Made by a program: the position numbers and the translations under genes. This document shows positions 12,340 through 23,257 of a stretch of 64,000 nt of DNA, in pieces (the first letter of the stretch is position 1; each line of letters begins with the position of its first letter). The notes below the pieces were generated by a model that was not told where the DNA came from, searched no databases, and worked only from the letters and a program-made list of their open reading frames with translations. The DNA comes from Rhizophlyctis rosea (Eukaryota; Chytridiomycota; Chytridiomycetes; Rhizophlyctidales; Rhizophlyctidaceae): contig JADGJC010000032.1 in assembly GCA_027596075.1 (NCBI GenBank), positions 62,001-126,000 of the forward strand. The letters are read 5' to 3'.

Positions 12340-15305
12340 ATGGCAGCAGCGATCATAACAGCACCGACACCCGCAGCAACAACAACGGCCGCACGGGTGC
12401 CTGTTGTTGTTGATTTGAGAGCTTTACAAGATCGTGTGGGATATTACCGTGAGTGTCATCATTCTTATCCCTCTTTGCTCTTTTGGCAAGGGAGATTATA
12501 TGCCGCGTTGAAATGTATTTCGCTGACATGTCACTATGTCCTCTCTCTCTCTCTTTTACGCACACTCTGTTGGTTTTTTTGCTCGATGTGGAATTACGGT
12601 ACTTTGATGGGGATGTGTAGCTGGCGATTACCCGGTGTCGTTTTTGGAGGAGGATGGGGGGAGGATTGGGAGTGGGAAGAGGGGACGGAGGTGAGAGGTT
12701 GGATCGTTTGCTTAATTTTCCCTTTTTGTGTATGGGTGTGGGGGGTGGTGGGGCAAACGCCTCTGCTAGTCGGTCGATATCCTTGCACCCCCCCCCCCCC
12801 CCCCGCGGGGGTCGTTTCCGTCGGTGCCATTCTAACAATGAATGAAACCACCAGATCCGACCCGCTCGTAATAAACGCAACAGACCTAAAACGCCTCACA
12901 CAACAACTAGAGGGTGCAGACATGGACGCCAAAATCACAAAAATGATGAAAGAAGATGTAAGCGCAACCCATTCCTCATGCAGTTTTTTCCCTTCCTTCC
13001 CCTTCCTCTAACACCCTTCCCACAGCGCACGCACCTCCACACCCTCTCCCAAACCCGCATCCAAAACTGGCACAACACCATCGCCGGCGCACGGCGCGCT
13101 AAACTCGCTGCACGCGAAAAGCGGTTGAGGGAAGAAGAGGAGAAGAGATTGGAAATGGATCGGGAGTATGCGGCTGAGGAGCAAGAGAGGAGGAGGAAAG
13201 CCATTGAGAGGGCGAAGGAGATGCGGTGGTTTGAGGGGGATGATGTGAAGGGGTTTCATGGGCGGGTTGTTTTGTTTGAGGTTTTGAAGGTTAGTTTTGG
13301 GTTTTTCCGGGGTGGGGGTTTGACGGAGGGGGAGGAGAATGTTGAGGAGGTGGAGATGGGAATGATTGGGGTCTATAAGCTTTGGAGGGAAACACGGGGC
13401 GGGAAGTTGGATTTTGAAGGCGCAAGGTTGGCAGGGGAACGAGAAGCGGAAGCAGCGCAGAGATCTCCCTCTACTTTGATCGTACATCCCTACATACCAA
13501 ACCCTCGCAACTCACGCCTCCCCTCCAATCAAAAAAAAAAACACAGGAACGCGACCTCCAACTAGCACACAAAGCCTCCATCCTCGAAAAAGAACGCAAC
13601 CAGGAAGACACTTACCAACAAGATGTCGAGGCCGCTCTCCGTGCGCAACTAGAAGCTGACGCACGGGCCGTGATTGCCGAACGGAGGGAACGGAAACGCG
13701 TCCAGAGGGAGCAGATGAAACAGGCGGAGGAGAAGAGGGAGAAGGAGAGGGTGGAGAAGGAGGTAACTAGCCACACTTCACTCTTCCTCCCTCCCAAACA
13801 CTCACCCATACCCACCGCCAGTCCCTCCTCCTCGAACGCACCCACCTCCACACCCTCGCAACCGAACACCACGCCGACATAACCTCTAAAGCCGCCAAAC
13901 AAAAAGCCTCCCGCGCCGCCATGGCCGAAAGCCTCCGCGCCCTACAAGCCGATCTGCGGCACCGTAAAGAGCTTGAACGCGAAAAGGAAAAAGAGGAAGA
14001 AGAACGTCGAAACGCGTGGGCGGAACGAAAGACAAGACAGATTAGGACTAAGAGGGAGTTGGAGAGGCAGTGGAGGGTGTGAGTTATGAAGTCCCTCCGA
14101 ATTCTTCCGTACTACGATGGGCTTCCATTCTCACCTCGTTTCTTCAACAAAACCAGAGAAGCCCAACAAACCCGCGATAGAATAGGCGAAGCCGCCTTTG
14201 TCGTCCAACAATCCAACGAAGCCGAGCTCGAAGCGCGGGTCGCTAAAGCTGTTGCGAAACGGGAGGAAGAAGATAAGAGGAAAGAGGCGGAAAAACGACG
14301 AAAGAAGATGGCGGAGAGGGAGGAGTTGAAGGTTTATTATGAGGATTATGTGGGTTTTTTTGGTTTGGTTTGTGCTGTGTCTTGGGGCGGGGAGAATTGG
14401 TCTAGGAATTTTGTGTCCAACCTCGATGGGCAGAGCCCCGGGGNNNNNNNNNNGGTGCGGCGGCGCGGCGCGCCGTCCGGCTCGCCGCCAGCGGGGTCCC
14501 CCCCCGCCGGGCCCGGGGCCCCGGGGGGGCCGGGCGCGCGGGCATGTTCAATGTCAGTTTTCAAAGAATGAGTCGTATTACTGGTATTCATCATCCTAAT
14601 GTTGCCTTCGTAATGCTATTCCTGTAGAAACGCCGAGTAGCGGAGGAAAGGGAGCACCAGAAAGCTATGGAGAGAGAAGAGTTGGCGGAGCATTTGCGGA
14701 TTCATGCGGATCAGGTGGCGGCGGATAAAGCGCGGAAGGAGGAACTTTTGAGACGCGGGAAGGAATTGCAAAAGTCTCATTTGGATAAGATGGTATGATT
14801 TTTTTTTTGCTCAAGCACAGACATAACACCCGAGTATGCATGATATCGGGGTCAAAAATCAACAATTCAATGACGCTATATACCACTTTCAACACAGGCC
14901 GAACAATCCACCCACGCCGCCGTCCAACACGCCCTCCAAACCGCCGAAGCCCACACTCTCTCCCAACAAACATCCCTCGACCGCACAAAACTCCGCGACT
15001 ACATGCTCCGCACCGCCGCCGAACCCTGGGCACAAGACAACACCCGGCTCCAAACATACGTGAAGCGCGAAGTTGCGCGCGACGAAAAGGCCGCGAGCAA
15101 GGTGGGGGCGTATAATAAGATGCTGGATACGGGGTTGAGGCTTGGGTTGACGTGTACGCGGTATGAGTGGCCAAGGGTGAGGAGGGAGTTGAAGATGGGG
15201 AGGGTGGAGTTTGAGGGTGGGGGTGGTGGGGGTGAGGGTGGGGGGGTGTGGGGGGATGAGGGAGTTGCCGGGGTTGCCTACGCGTGCTGCTCCGGTGACG
15301 AGTAG
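12340..15305 (+). CDS. CFAP210: CFAP210-like axonemal coiled-coil protein
   Basis: CFAP210 (formerly CCDC173) is a microtubule inner protein of ciliary doublets, so this gene implies a flagellated stage. Nine exons (12340-12448, 12621-12690, 12855-12957, 13026-13289, 13547-13762, 13822-14078, 14157-14331, 14628-14792, 14898-15305) join in frame to 588 residues; the animal protein is of similar size. The family pattern is visible: LSQTRIQNWHNTI, then long Glu/Arg/Lys helices, IERAKEM followed by DDVKGFHGRVVLFEVLKERD (matching the vertebrate VKGFHSALLLTEVLKERE-like segment as I recall it), then uninterrupted trichohyalin/plectin-type helix. Intron 7 (14332-14627) contains a run of ten N inside extreme GC sequence, and intron 2 a C17 tract. 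The last exon turns extremely G-rich; a different frame stays open to 15444, so the exact C-terminus is uncertain. Confidence 0.85.
12788..12804. repeat. C17 homopolymer in CFAP210 intron 2
   Basis: An uninterrupted run of 17 C is followed by GCGGGG. Run length in such tracts is prone to sequencing error. Confidence 0.9.
14436..14541. other. Assembly gap flanked by extreme GC sequence
   Basis: Ten N occupy 14444-14453, inside CFAP210 intron 7. The flanks (from 14436, and 14454-14541) are almost entirely G and C with long C and G runs, unlike any other intron here. The sequence is either a hard-to-read GC-rich insert or an assembly artefact. It does not interrupt coding sequence in my model. 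Confidence 0.9.
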
Positions 15306-15971
15306 TGGCCGGCCAGGAACGAGCGTAGAGCTCAACGCAAGTACGGGGAAAGATGTGGGAAGGAATGATGATGCGGGATTGTCGGTAGTGGGTGTTGCGT
15401 CGCGACCTGGTAGTTCGAGTAGTGTGATGACTATCAGGTTATGATATGGTGGAGGTAGTAATTGTTGTTTGATTAATGATTAATGGAGTCAATATATGAG
15501 TGGGAAGTGCACAAGATTGATCACCGGTCTGGGTGTGTCCAAGGAGTTTGCGTGAGGATTTCATATGATATTCCAAATGTGGCATTCCGTGGGTCGAAGT
15601 ATGGGATTCCACCGTCCATTCAGGTGCACCAGGATTTCACATTCAAGATAAGTTAGACGGCATTAAGAGCCCAGAGCTTTATTTGCAACATCAACAATCC
15701 GCCCGGTGTAATGTGTCGGTAATCCACAGGACAATCTGTAACTTCTGTTCACTAGCTCCACTTAAATCTTCAGTTCGCCCAGCTGGACATTGCGACATCG
15801 ATGACTATTATATCATGATGCCACCAACGGGCCAACTGCATGAGCCATATTGCGACGGGTTTAAAGCAAACGGGTATATGTAGGGTATATACAAAGGCGA
15901 CTGAGTGTATGATGCTCGAAACGGCTACTTTCGGCATATGACATCACGCCGCCATGAATCGGGGTAGTCGA
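15306..15971. other. Convergent intergenic region, CFAP210 / ankyrin gene
   Basis: Downstream of the CFAP210 stop a second frame remains open to 15444 and could be an alternative C-terminus. Beyond that I see only AT-balanced sequence without a gene or RNA. Confidence 0.5.
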
Positions 15972-17591
15972 TTATCGTTCCGTCGTCGACGCAGGGGGCC
16001 ACCTCATCACCGACCGCATATCCCATCGTTCCAACAATTCCACCATTCCCCCATCATTCCGTCCTCTAGCTAAGCGGACCACATCCTCCCTCGCAGAACT
16101 AATGCACGCCCCAGCCTTCAACAAAACCCTGACCACCTCCCTATGCCCGCCAGCAACCGCCCCGACTAAGCACTTTTCCCCATCAAAATGCACATCCACC
16201 CCAGCATCCAGCAGTAGTCGCACAATATCAACCCGCCCGTGATGACATGCAAAGTAAAGCGCGTTAGGATACTGATTTGTGACCTCCATTCCGGCGAGAA
16301 GGAGGAGCTTGACGACTTCCGTATGAGAGTTTTGGATTGCTCCGTACAGAGCGTCACCGTTGAGATCATGCGGGTCTCCGTGACCGGATTGAAGGAGGAG
16401 TTTGACGAGAAACGTGTGGCCCTTGTAACATGCATGGCGGAGTGCTGAGGAGGCTGTGAATTGGTGTGGAGCTGCTGGCTGGGTAACAGGTTCGGATGAA
16501 TTGGATTGATAGTGTGCTCCCAGAGCTAGGAGGATTGACACGAGGTCTGCGTCGCCTTTCTGGGTCGCGAAGGATAAAGCTTGGTGAGAGGCGGGTGGCT
16601 GGACAGGTACACCGGCTCTTAGTAGCAAACGGAGGATTTCGGTGTTTCGAGATTGGACTGCAAGGCTCAAAAGGTCGATCGTGTTGGGTGGGGTTTCGAT
16701 AAGAGCTTTCTTGATGGGAGAACAGCCTTGGGAAAGTCCGACGCTCGACGATGAAGATGCCATTGACATTTCCATCGCTGTGTTTGCAGTGAAGAACGTC
16801 GTCTCAAGTACCGTCGATGCAGTATAAGGATCATACTCCTTGTCCGTCACGTCAAGACCAGCGTGCAACAACCTCCTGACAACGCCAGTCTTCGCTCTGA
16901 AGACCCCTTCTCTCAATGCAAGACCTAGCTCCTCCTGATTATACGTCCGGCATTCCAACAATACTCCCACCATCTCTGCCGTTCCCATCGATGCCGCAAG
17001 ATGCAGTCCACACTCATAATCTCCCTGACGCAGAACTCCGCACATCGTGCTTTGATACCGCGGTAGAATAGGTGTGACAAGTGTACCGTCTTGGGAGCCT
17101 AGAGCCAACAGAGTGCGAAGGGCCACGGAGTGTCCATGGGCGATGGCTAGGTGAAGGCATTCCAACAAGATGCGCTCTTTCTGTGATGTAGTCACACCCC
17201 TCACATCGAGATTCCCCAATTGTCCCAATGTCGACACATCCCCTCTCGTCGCCGCACCCTGCATCGCATCCCTCATCCCGTCCACATCAAACCCGACAGC
17301 CAATGCCAAAATAACCTCCGAATGCCAATAGCGTATACTCCACTCCCCACATTCCCGTTCACCCCTATGAAAAAGAATCCACCCGGCTTTAGACCACATC
17401 ACATCCTCGCGCTTGATAAGGCATCGCGTCGCGCGACATCCATACCGCATCTTGAGAGTTGTTATTGGACCAGCTAGGCGGGCGATTTTGTGAAGAATCT
17501 CAGGCGGTAGGCGGGATGTAAGTGTTAGGTTGGCAAAAGCGGTGGTGAGACTCGTTTCGGGAGTTGGCGGCTGGATCTTCATGGATTCCAT
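15972..17591 (-). CDS. F-box-like ankyrin-repeat protein
   Basis: This single-exon gene encodes 539 residues from the ATG at 17591, chosen because it is the first ATG upstream of the conserved part; further upstream the frame has no ATG. The N-terminus carries SRLPPEILHKIARLAG, resembling the first helix of an F-box. The rest is ankyrin-type helix-turn-helix repeats, clearest in the C-terminal half: LLSLAVQSRNTEILRLLLRAG, ALYFACHHGRVDIVRLLLDA and CLVGAVAGGHREVVRVLLKA. Such proteins serve as protein-interaction scaffolds, often as substrate adaptors for ubiquitin ligases if the F-box is functional; the substrate cannot be inferred. The frame is intact, in contrast with its frameshifted neighbour at 18653-20094 in the same orientation, and the two may be old tandem duplicates. 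Confidence 0.75.
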   Translation of the reverse strand: MESMKIQPPTPETSLTTAFANLTLTSRLPPEILHKIARLAGPITTLKMRYGCRATRCLIKREDVMWSKAGWILFHRGERECGEWSIRYWHSEVILALAVGFDVDGMRDAMQGAATRGDVSTLGQLGNLDVRGVTTSQKERILLECLHLAIAHGHSVALRTLLALGSQDGTLVTPILPRYQSTMCGVLRQGDYECGLHLAASMGTAEMVGVLLECRTYNQEELGLALREGVFRAKTGVVRRLLHAGLDVTDKEYDPYTASTVLETTFFTANTAMEMSMASSSSSVGLSQGCSPIKKALIETPPNTIDLLSLAVQSRNTEILRLLLRAGVPVQPPASHQALSFATQKGDADLVSILLALGAHYQSNSSEPVTQPAAPHQFTASSALRHACYKGHTFLVKLLLQSGHGDPHDLNGDALYGAIQNSHTEVVKLLLLAGMEVTNQYPNALYFACHHGRVDIVRLLLDAGVDVHFDGEKCLVGAVAGGHREVVRVLLKAGACISSAREDVVRLARGRNDGGMVELLERWDMRSVMRWPPASTTER

Positions 17592-18652
17592 TGTGCTGAT
17601 ACCGCCTTCAATTATCGCAAAACGTGGGATTTTTCTTTCTGTTGAGTGAATGTTTTTTTCTTTACAGATACACGAAGCGCGGTGCTTCGAACATCTCTGC
17701 CAAATTCCGTTGGGAGTGGTGGGATAGAGGTTCACCGGCGTCAACTTCGAGTCGCCTTTGTCACGTCAATGAAAGGAGCCAACTGCGGAAGGAACCGTGA
17801 CTGCGGCAAGGCCAAGTACCCTGTCAAATTGGATGTAAAAGTACCCATAAATGTATCCTTCTATGGCAATTCCAATTTATTCCAAGAAAGACAGTATTGA
17901 CAGGCCATCATGCCCATACGTACATTGTATCAGAGTGGGCTCAAGACCACCCATAGGATCCACTCCATAATTAAGGTTCTCAAGTCACCGCCTTTCGACG
18001 GCACATGGTCCTATTAGATGTTCTCAGCCTTGAAAGCTGGTGTTTCCCATTTGCTTTTCTTCTCGTCGCCGCATCAAAGTATCAAGAAGAGTCCCACTTG
18101 AACAATCTCGAACCAAGTGAAACACGACCCGAAGATTATTGGATCAAGAGTTTGCAGTCGCCAATGTGAGCTCCTGACACTATATGGAGACGGAACTCAT
18201 AGACCACTCACTGAATGCTTCCTGAGTGAACTCCCATGTTTGTGTTCTGAAATGAGCTATTGGCGTTGTTCATTGCTACATGCTATCCTATATTTGAGGC
18301 ATAGAGAGATCTGTTGAGGCCTTTGGACCTGCACAGGACCGGCCCGCCGGCCTCACTGGCAAAAACTAACTTCCACCGAAGTCCAAAATCCATGTAAGTT
18401 TACCAAACATCCTTCTTCGCCCGCGCCATTTTCCTGTTGATTGGTGTGAGATTGAATGACAGAAATCGCAAGAAATGTATGTTCAATGCAAGCTGACGCT
18501 TACGCAGGGGCGAGCAGCGGTATTATTCCACCAAACTGGAATTGTAATCAGCTTCGACCTGATCTTGTATCTTCAGCTGGCAGCGTATGCCTGCTTAGGG
18601 ATGCGCGTGAGCAATTTGTCCGCGAAGTGTCATATTTACCAATCGCTGACTC
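17592..18652. other. Spacer between the two ankyrin genes
   Basis: No gene is seen. The only structured element is a nested inverted repeat at 18315-18355 (TGAGGCC ... GGCCTCA, with an inner CCTGCACAGG palindrome). Confidence 0.5.
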
Positions 18653-20094
18653 CTACCGAATCGGACATTCATTCCCATGATCACATTGGCCATTCGTATG
18701 GCAGCAATAAATGGGGGACAAACCCTTGTCATAGTAGGTTTCAGTCTGTGTCAGTGTTGTTATGACCGATATGCCGGGACGTTTCATATAGGCAATCGGA
18801 GTTGGTAAGGCGGTGAGGGAAAGGGTGGAAGCTCTTGAAGATGCTAACTTCGGCGCTGAAGAAGAGTGCAGCAGTGCGTCTTGAATTGCTTTATAACGTT
18901 TCCCCCCTGCCTCTAAAAGTATCCTGACAGATCCCACGTGCCGTTGCGCACAAGCTTCGAGCATGCACGGTGTTGGGGTCGGTGGTGTCATCTATCGAGA
19001 GCATTTGTAGCACCTCCCGATGATTAGCCCGGAACTCCTTAGTATCGTACCCATCCGGCAACGCTTCACGCATTATGTCAAACCGAGCCCCCCCTGCCGC
19101 CAGCAAAGTTTTTACACAACGCACATGTCCCCTATGTGACGTTTGCACCAATGCCGCATCAAGGGAAGGAAGGATGTCCGGGTCAATGTGCATGTAGGTG
19201 GAACCTCCGTCAGTTTCGTCAATCCCCAACAGCAGCTGCAAAGGTTTCACTCTTCCTAATTTTGCTGCCGCAATAAGAGCCCCGCTACGATCTATCTTGC
19301 CCGAGTCTAATAATAACCGAATGATCTTCAAATGAGGTGTATGACCCATTTGTTGCAGCCTCCTTCAAGGCCTCCACCTTTTCAAGATCATGATCCGCCC
19401 CTGCTCCCATCAAGACTCTAACCATATTAACTTGCCCCTTCGCCGCTGCGTTCTTCAGAACCCCAGGAGCGTGGACCCACGCCCCGTGCTCAAACAAAAC
19501 TTTCGCAACCTCCACATGGCCCTCCCGAACTGCTGCCATGAGGGGAGCAAAATCTCGGCCGTCAGCACTCACACCCGCCTTCAAGAACAACTCGACTATC
19601 TCGGCAAAACCCCACTCCACAGCCATCTCCACTAACCTTTCGCCTTCACGACCTGAAACGCCCACCCCATGATCCAACAAGAACTTCACAATCTCTGCCT
19701 GCCTTTTAAGCGTCGCTTCATAAAGCGGCCCGCCCTTGCCCGCCCCACCAAGACCAACACCTCCCTTGACTAGCAAATCCGTCATCATCAGATCACCATC
19801 TCTGGCGGCTTTCACCAGGTCCCGGGTCATGTTATACCGCTTCATCATCTCAGGTAAGATGTCACGCAAGACTTCGAAGAGTCGGTGTTTCAAAGCCCAA
19901 TCCCAACAATACTGAAAGCCCAACGTACGTATTTTCCAGCGTTTTCCTGCTTGGATCAGGTCTTTCTTGGTTATGAGTACGTGAAGGACTTTGCAAGTGC
20001 GACGGAGAGCGCGACTGGTTTTGGGATCGGTTCGCAGGGCTACCAGTCGTAAGACGTCCGGCAGGAGGTTCATGACGCTGATCAAATTCGGCAT
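18653..20094 (-). pseudogene. Frameshifted ankyrin-repeat gene
   Basis: The frame opens at the ATG at 20094 with LLPDVLRLVALRTD, an F-box-like start, and continues through ankyrin repeats such as LYEATLKRQAEIVKFLLDHG, APLMAAVREGHVEVAKVLFE and NAAAKGQVNMVRVLMGAG. Near 19340-19350 one extra G in a GGG run ends this frame, while the repeats continue in the next frame (HLKIIRLLLDSG, then HRGHVRCVKTLLAAGG). Near 18962-18970 a second single-base shift moves to a third frame (LEACAQRHVGSVRILLEAGG). No splice sites of reasonable length explain either shift. The end is uncertain: ankyrin similarity stops near 18850, although the third frame stays open to 18653. Sequencing error is the alternative, but two indels in one gene beside clean housekeeping genes favour decay. 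Confidence 0.65.
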
Positions 20095-21304
20095 TGTGTT
20101 TTGTTACTAGCTGAAGAATGGGTGTATATCAAATTGGAAAATGGTTCGTGTCATGAAAGGCAGAGCAGTGTAATTTGCAATCCTTGAAAACTCAATCTCC
20201 CACATGACCATCGCTACGTATGCGCGACCCGCGGAAGCGCTTCTTTTCCTTCGGGATTTGCACCTCCATCGATCGAAGAAGATTGACGCGGGTGATCAAG
20301 GAGAGCTGGAGCCAGGGAAGATTTATGTCTGGATACCAGGTCCCACAACACTCACAACGGCAGAAATGCAATACAGATTGCGGACAAAACAACGCCAAAG
20401 GAATGTCTTGGATGGGCCGAAAGGACCGGCCCCAACAAGCAAATCACCAACTCTATTTCAAGCTCTGAAATCGCTTGGTGTTATATATCTTGAACCTAGT
20501 AGGGAGCCCTATCAACATCGATAGTCACAGTGTGGTACAATTTGTTTCCCGATAATTGTTACACCGGGTTGTGTGTGCACCCACCACCATTTCGTGAAAG
20601 CTTTTACCTCCTTCCCGCCAGTTCGAGTTTGCCTTCTGTTCCCACCACTAACCACCTCACATCTGATTCAGACCATGTTCACTTCAGTATACTACTACCA
20701 CTTCATTGAGGCACATGTCGGCGCTATCTGTTGATTATGACACAAAAGGTACATCTGACATTGGCAACATATGACGACGAAAAGTATGTGTGGTGACGCA
20801 CACTCTTCCATAGTATTGGCGCCTCCTGGAACATCATGTGACATTGTAACATGTGGTCATGACGCAGATACATCTGATATGAGAGCCTTCGCTGTCATTC
20901 GAAAGCATGTGATGGCGGGTTTCAGACTTCTCCACTCAATCGATGAAACATCGTGTAGTACTGGGCCACTTTCGTGGACGATTCTCACTACGAAATTTTT
21001 TGATTCAGATGATCGCCACTACTCGTCCTGGATGTTCACGCCTCCAGGCAATCAACACAGCCGATCCCGGCAATCTCCAAAAGTGATGGAGTGTGACTTT
21101 CCGTCATTCGCTATTGTTTCCCTCGAACAAACTTCATCATCTCAGTTGTAAGACTTCAGTAGCTCTCAGTGACTATCTGTTGAATACTGTGCATTGAAGG
21201 AGCAGCAAGTAGTTCTGAAACAAGGCTCTGACAAATTATCCATCTTGCCAACATACACCCTCAGTACCGACCGGTTCAACCTTTTGCTTCACTTATCAAC
21301 CCAA
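20095..21304. other. Divergent spacer, ankyrin pseudogene / SANT-like gene
   Basis: Two ATG-initiated + strand frames, 20204-20524 (106 codons) and 20771-21151 (126 codons), are open but show no recognisable domain or splice structure. I regard them as possible relics or chance. Nothing else is seen. Confidence 0.4.
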
Positions 21305-23257
21305 ATGAAACCGCATCAAAACGTCACACCCGTCGATTCAGGTGCCGGTACCTCAGCTCGACCTTCTCGTCAGCGCTACCAAGGGAGTTACTACGAGGCC
21401 GGATATTTCCAAGAACTGACCAGCCGTCTTGACGTTCATGACCCCGAACGCGACCTGAGCGGGAGGAAACGAAAGCTTGTGGGGAAAATGGATGGGAAAG
21501 TCAGAGTGAAACGACAGAAACAGTCGGTTGTTCGGAATGGTGCTGGGTCTCAGAACGGAGGTGGGGAGACGCCTTTGCCTGTTGAACAGATGGAGGTGGA
21601 GAAACCTGGCGGGAGGGCGTCCGGGTTGCCGGTTCAGGATGAGGGGGGCATGTCCATCGGTGCCAAGTCGGTTACACCTTCGCTTCATGACCTGATCACG
21701 GATCTTGAGGAAGCGACGCAGACCCAGACTGAGAACGGTGACGGTTTGGCGGAGGGATATTTTGCAGACTCCGAGAACGAGGTGGAGTTGCCAAACGAGA
21801 TTGCGGTTGGAGTTCGCAAAGTGGATCTGCCGGAAAGGGGGATTGATGGAACGAACGTGGGGTCATCTGGGAGGGTTGACGGGATGAACGAAGGGAGTGA
21901 CTGTGCAGTCCCATTGAAACTGTTCAGCGCGGTCGATGGCCATGCCGACAATCGTCTCCCGTCGTCCAGCGCAAGTAACCAGCAAGTGCAGCGGATCTTC
22001 GCCGTCGAAGCTACAACCAGCAGTCCAGAACATTTTCCTTCTCCCGCCGCTTCTGTGGTACCGGATTCACTGCCGTCCGATGGCGAACGAGAAAAAGATG
22101 ACGACTTCTTCGAAGGCGACGACGAGAAAACAGCAACGCCAGACTTTCAACCGACCGCCTCTCAAGCCGCAGCCACCGCCCGGCAACGAGCAAAGACCAT
22201 TCAACAGAAGGCATCTGCAGCAAAACCTCGCAAATCCAAAGCCAATTCTGGACCCATCGTCACAAGTGTTACACAGCAGGTGCGTACTGGATTGCTCTGC
22301 CGGGTACATACTCAAAACTGATCAACTGAGGGATAGACTTTGCCAACAGCTTGGTCTGCCTTTTCACCGCCGAAGAAACGCGCTCGCCCGCCAGAACAAA
22401 CTGAACAAGACGAAGAACTGAATGCGACGAATCCGATCATAAAAGCGAAACCGGTTCCGAAGAAACGCACAAAGAAAAGCAAACCCGAAACCAACATTCG
22501 CCCATCGACGCCACCTGCTACGCAAAAAATGAATGTGGATCCCGGCCCCCGTACCAAAACCAAGGCGATTCCAAAACCCAAAACTGGAAAGAAACTCAAC
22601 GTTAGCGGTCCCAGCCCGACGCCAGCTGCCTTAAGTGTGGATTTGGAGACCGATCCCATCACCAAAGCAAACGCCGCTCCAAAAACCAAACGCCAAAGAA
22701 CCGATTCGAATGCCGACATCCCCTCTCTAACCTCGACGGTCGCCCCTTCCGAAAGCACGGAATCGAACACCAATCCCGACCCCAATCCCGACCCATCCAC
22801 AGAACCAAAACCAAAAGTCAACGACACCGCTCCTCCAACCCCAGCCTCCTCCCCCTCCCCCATCCCTAACACAACTCCCGCATGGACCGAAACCCAATGC
22901 AAGCACCTCCTCACGCTAGCACCAATGCTGATGCAAAAAAGCGAAGAAAACCCATGGGAGGGGATTGCCCAAGAGATGAATACCAGGTTTGGGTTCCAGG
23001 CGACGACATGTCAGCGGAAAGTTATGGAATTGTGCAATGCGACGGGTACCCCCGCCTCGTCCACGCCCAACGCGACTCCCGCATGGACCGAGCCTCAATG
23101 CGAGCACCTCCTCACGCTAGCTCCGATGCTGGTTCAGAAAAGCAGGGAGAACCCGTGGGAGGTGGTTGTGCAAGAAATGAATGCCAGGTTTGGGTTTCAG
23201 CCGGCGGAGTGTCGGCGAAAGTTTGTGGAGTTGTGCAATGCAACGGGCGGGCAGTGA
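21305..23257 (+). CDS. Basic nuclear protein with two SANT/Myb-like C-terminal domains
   Basis: Two exons (21305-22279 and 22337-23257) give 631 residues. I do not recognise the family. The N-terminal third has a basic cluster (GRKRKLVGK, RVKRQK) consistent with nuclear import. The middle is low-complexity and rich in Pro, Lys, Ser and Thr, with PKKRTKK and PKKRAR clusters. The C-terminus holds two ~56-residue copies of one domain, each with an AWTE start, LLTLAPML, NPWE, QEMN and RFGFQ blocks and an ELCNATG end. The spacing of Trp, Leu and Phe resembles SANT/Myb or trihelix DNA-binding domains, but without the classical three-Trp pattern. The copies are about three quarters identical and separated by exactly 201 bases, so the duplication looks recent. 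The start is the first ATG of the frame. A DNA- or chromatin-binding role is inferred only. Confidence 0.7.
22874..23252 (+). repeat. 201-bp direct duplication encoding the SANT-like domain
   Basis: Copies start at 22874 and 23075 with ACTCCCGCATGGACCGA. The period of 201 bases keeps frame. The copies end with the same ELCNATG coding segment. Confidence 0.85.

Noticed and set aside
20771..21151. 126-codon + strand open frame
   Set aside because: No domain, no codon pattern like the neighbouring genes, no splice partners.
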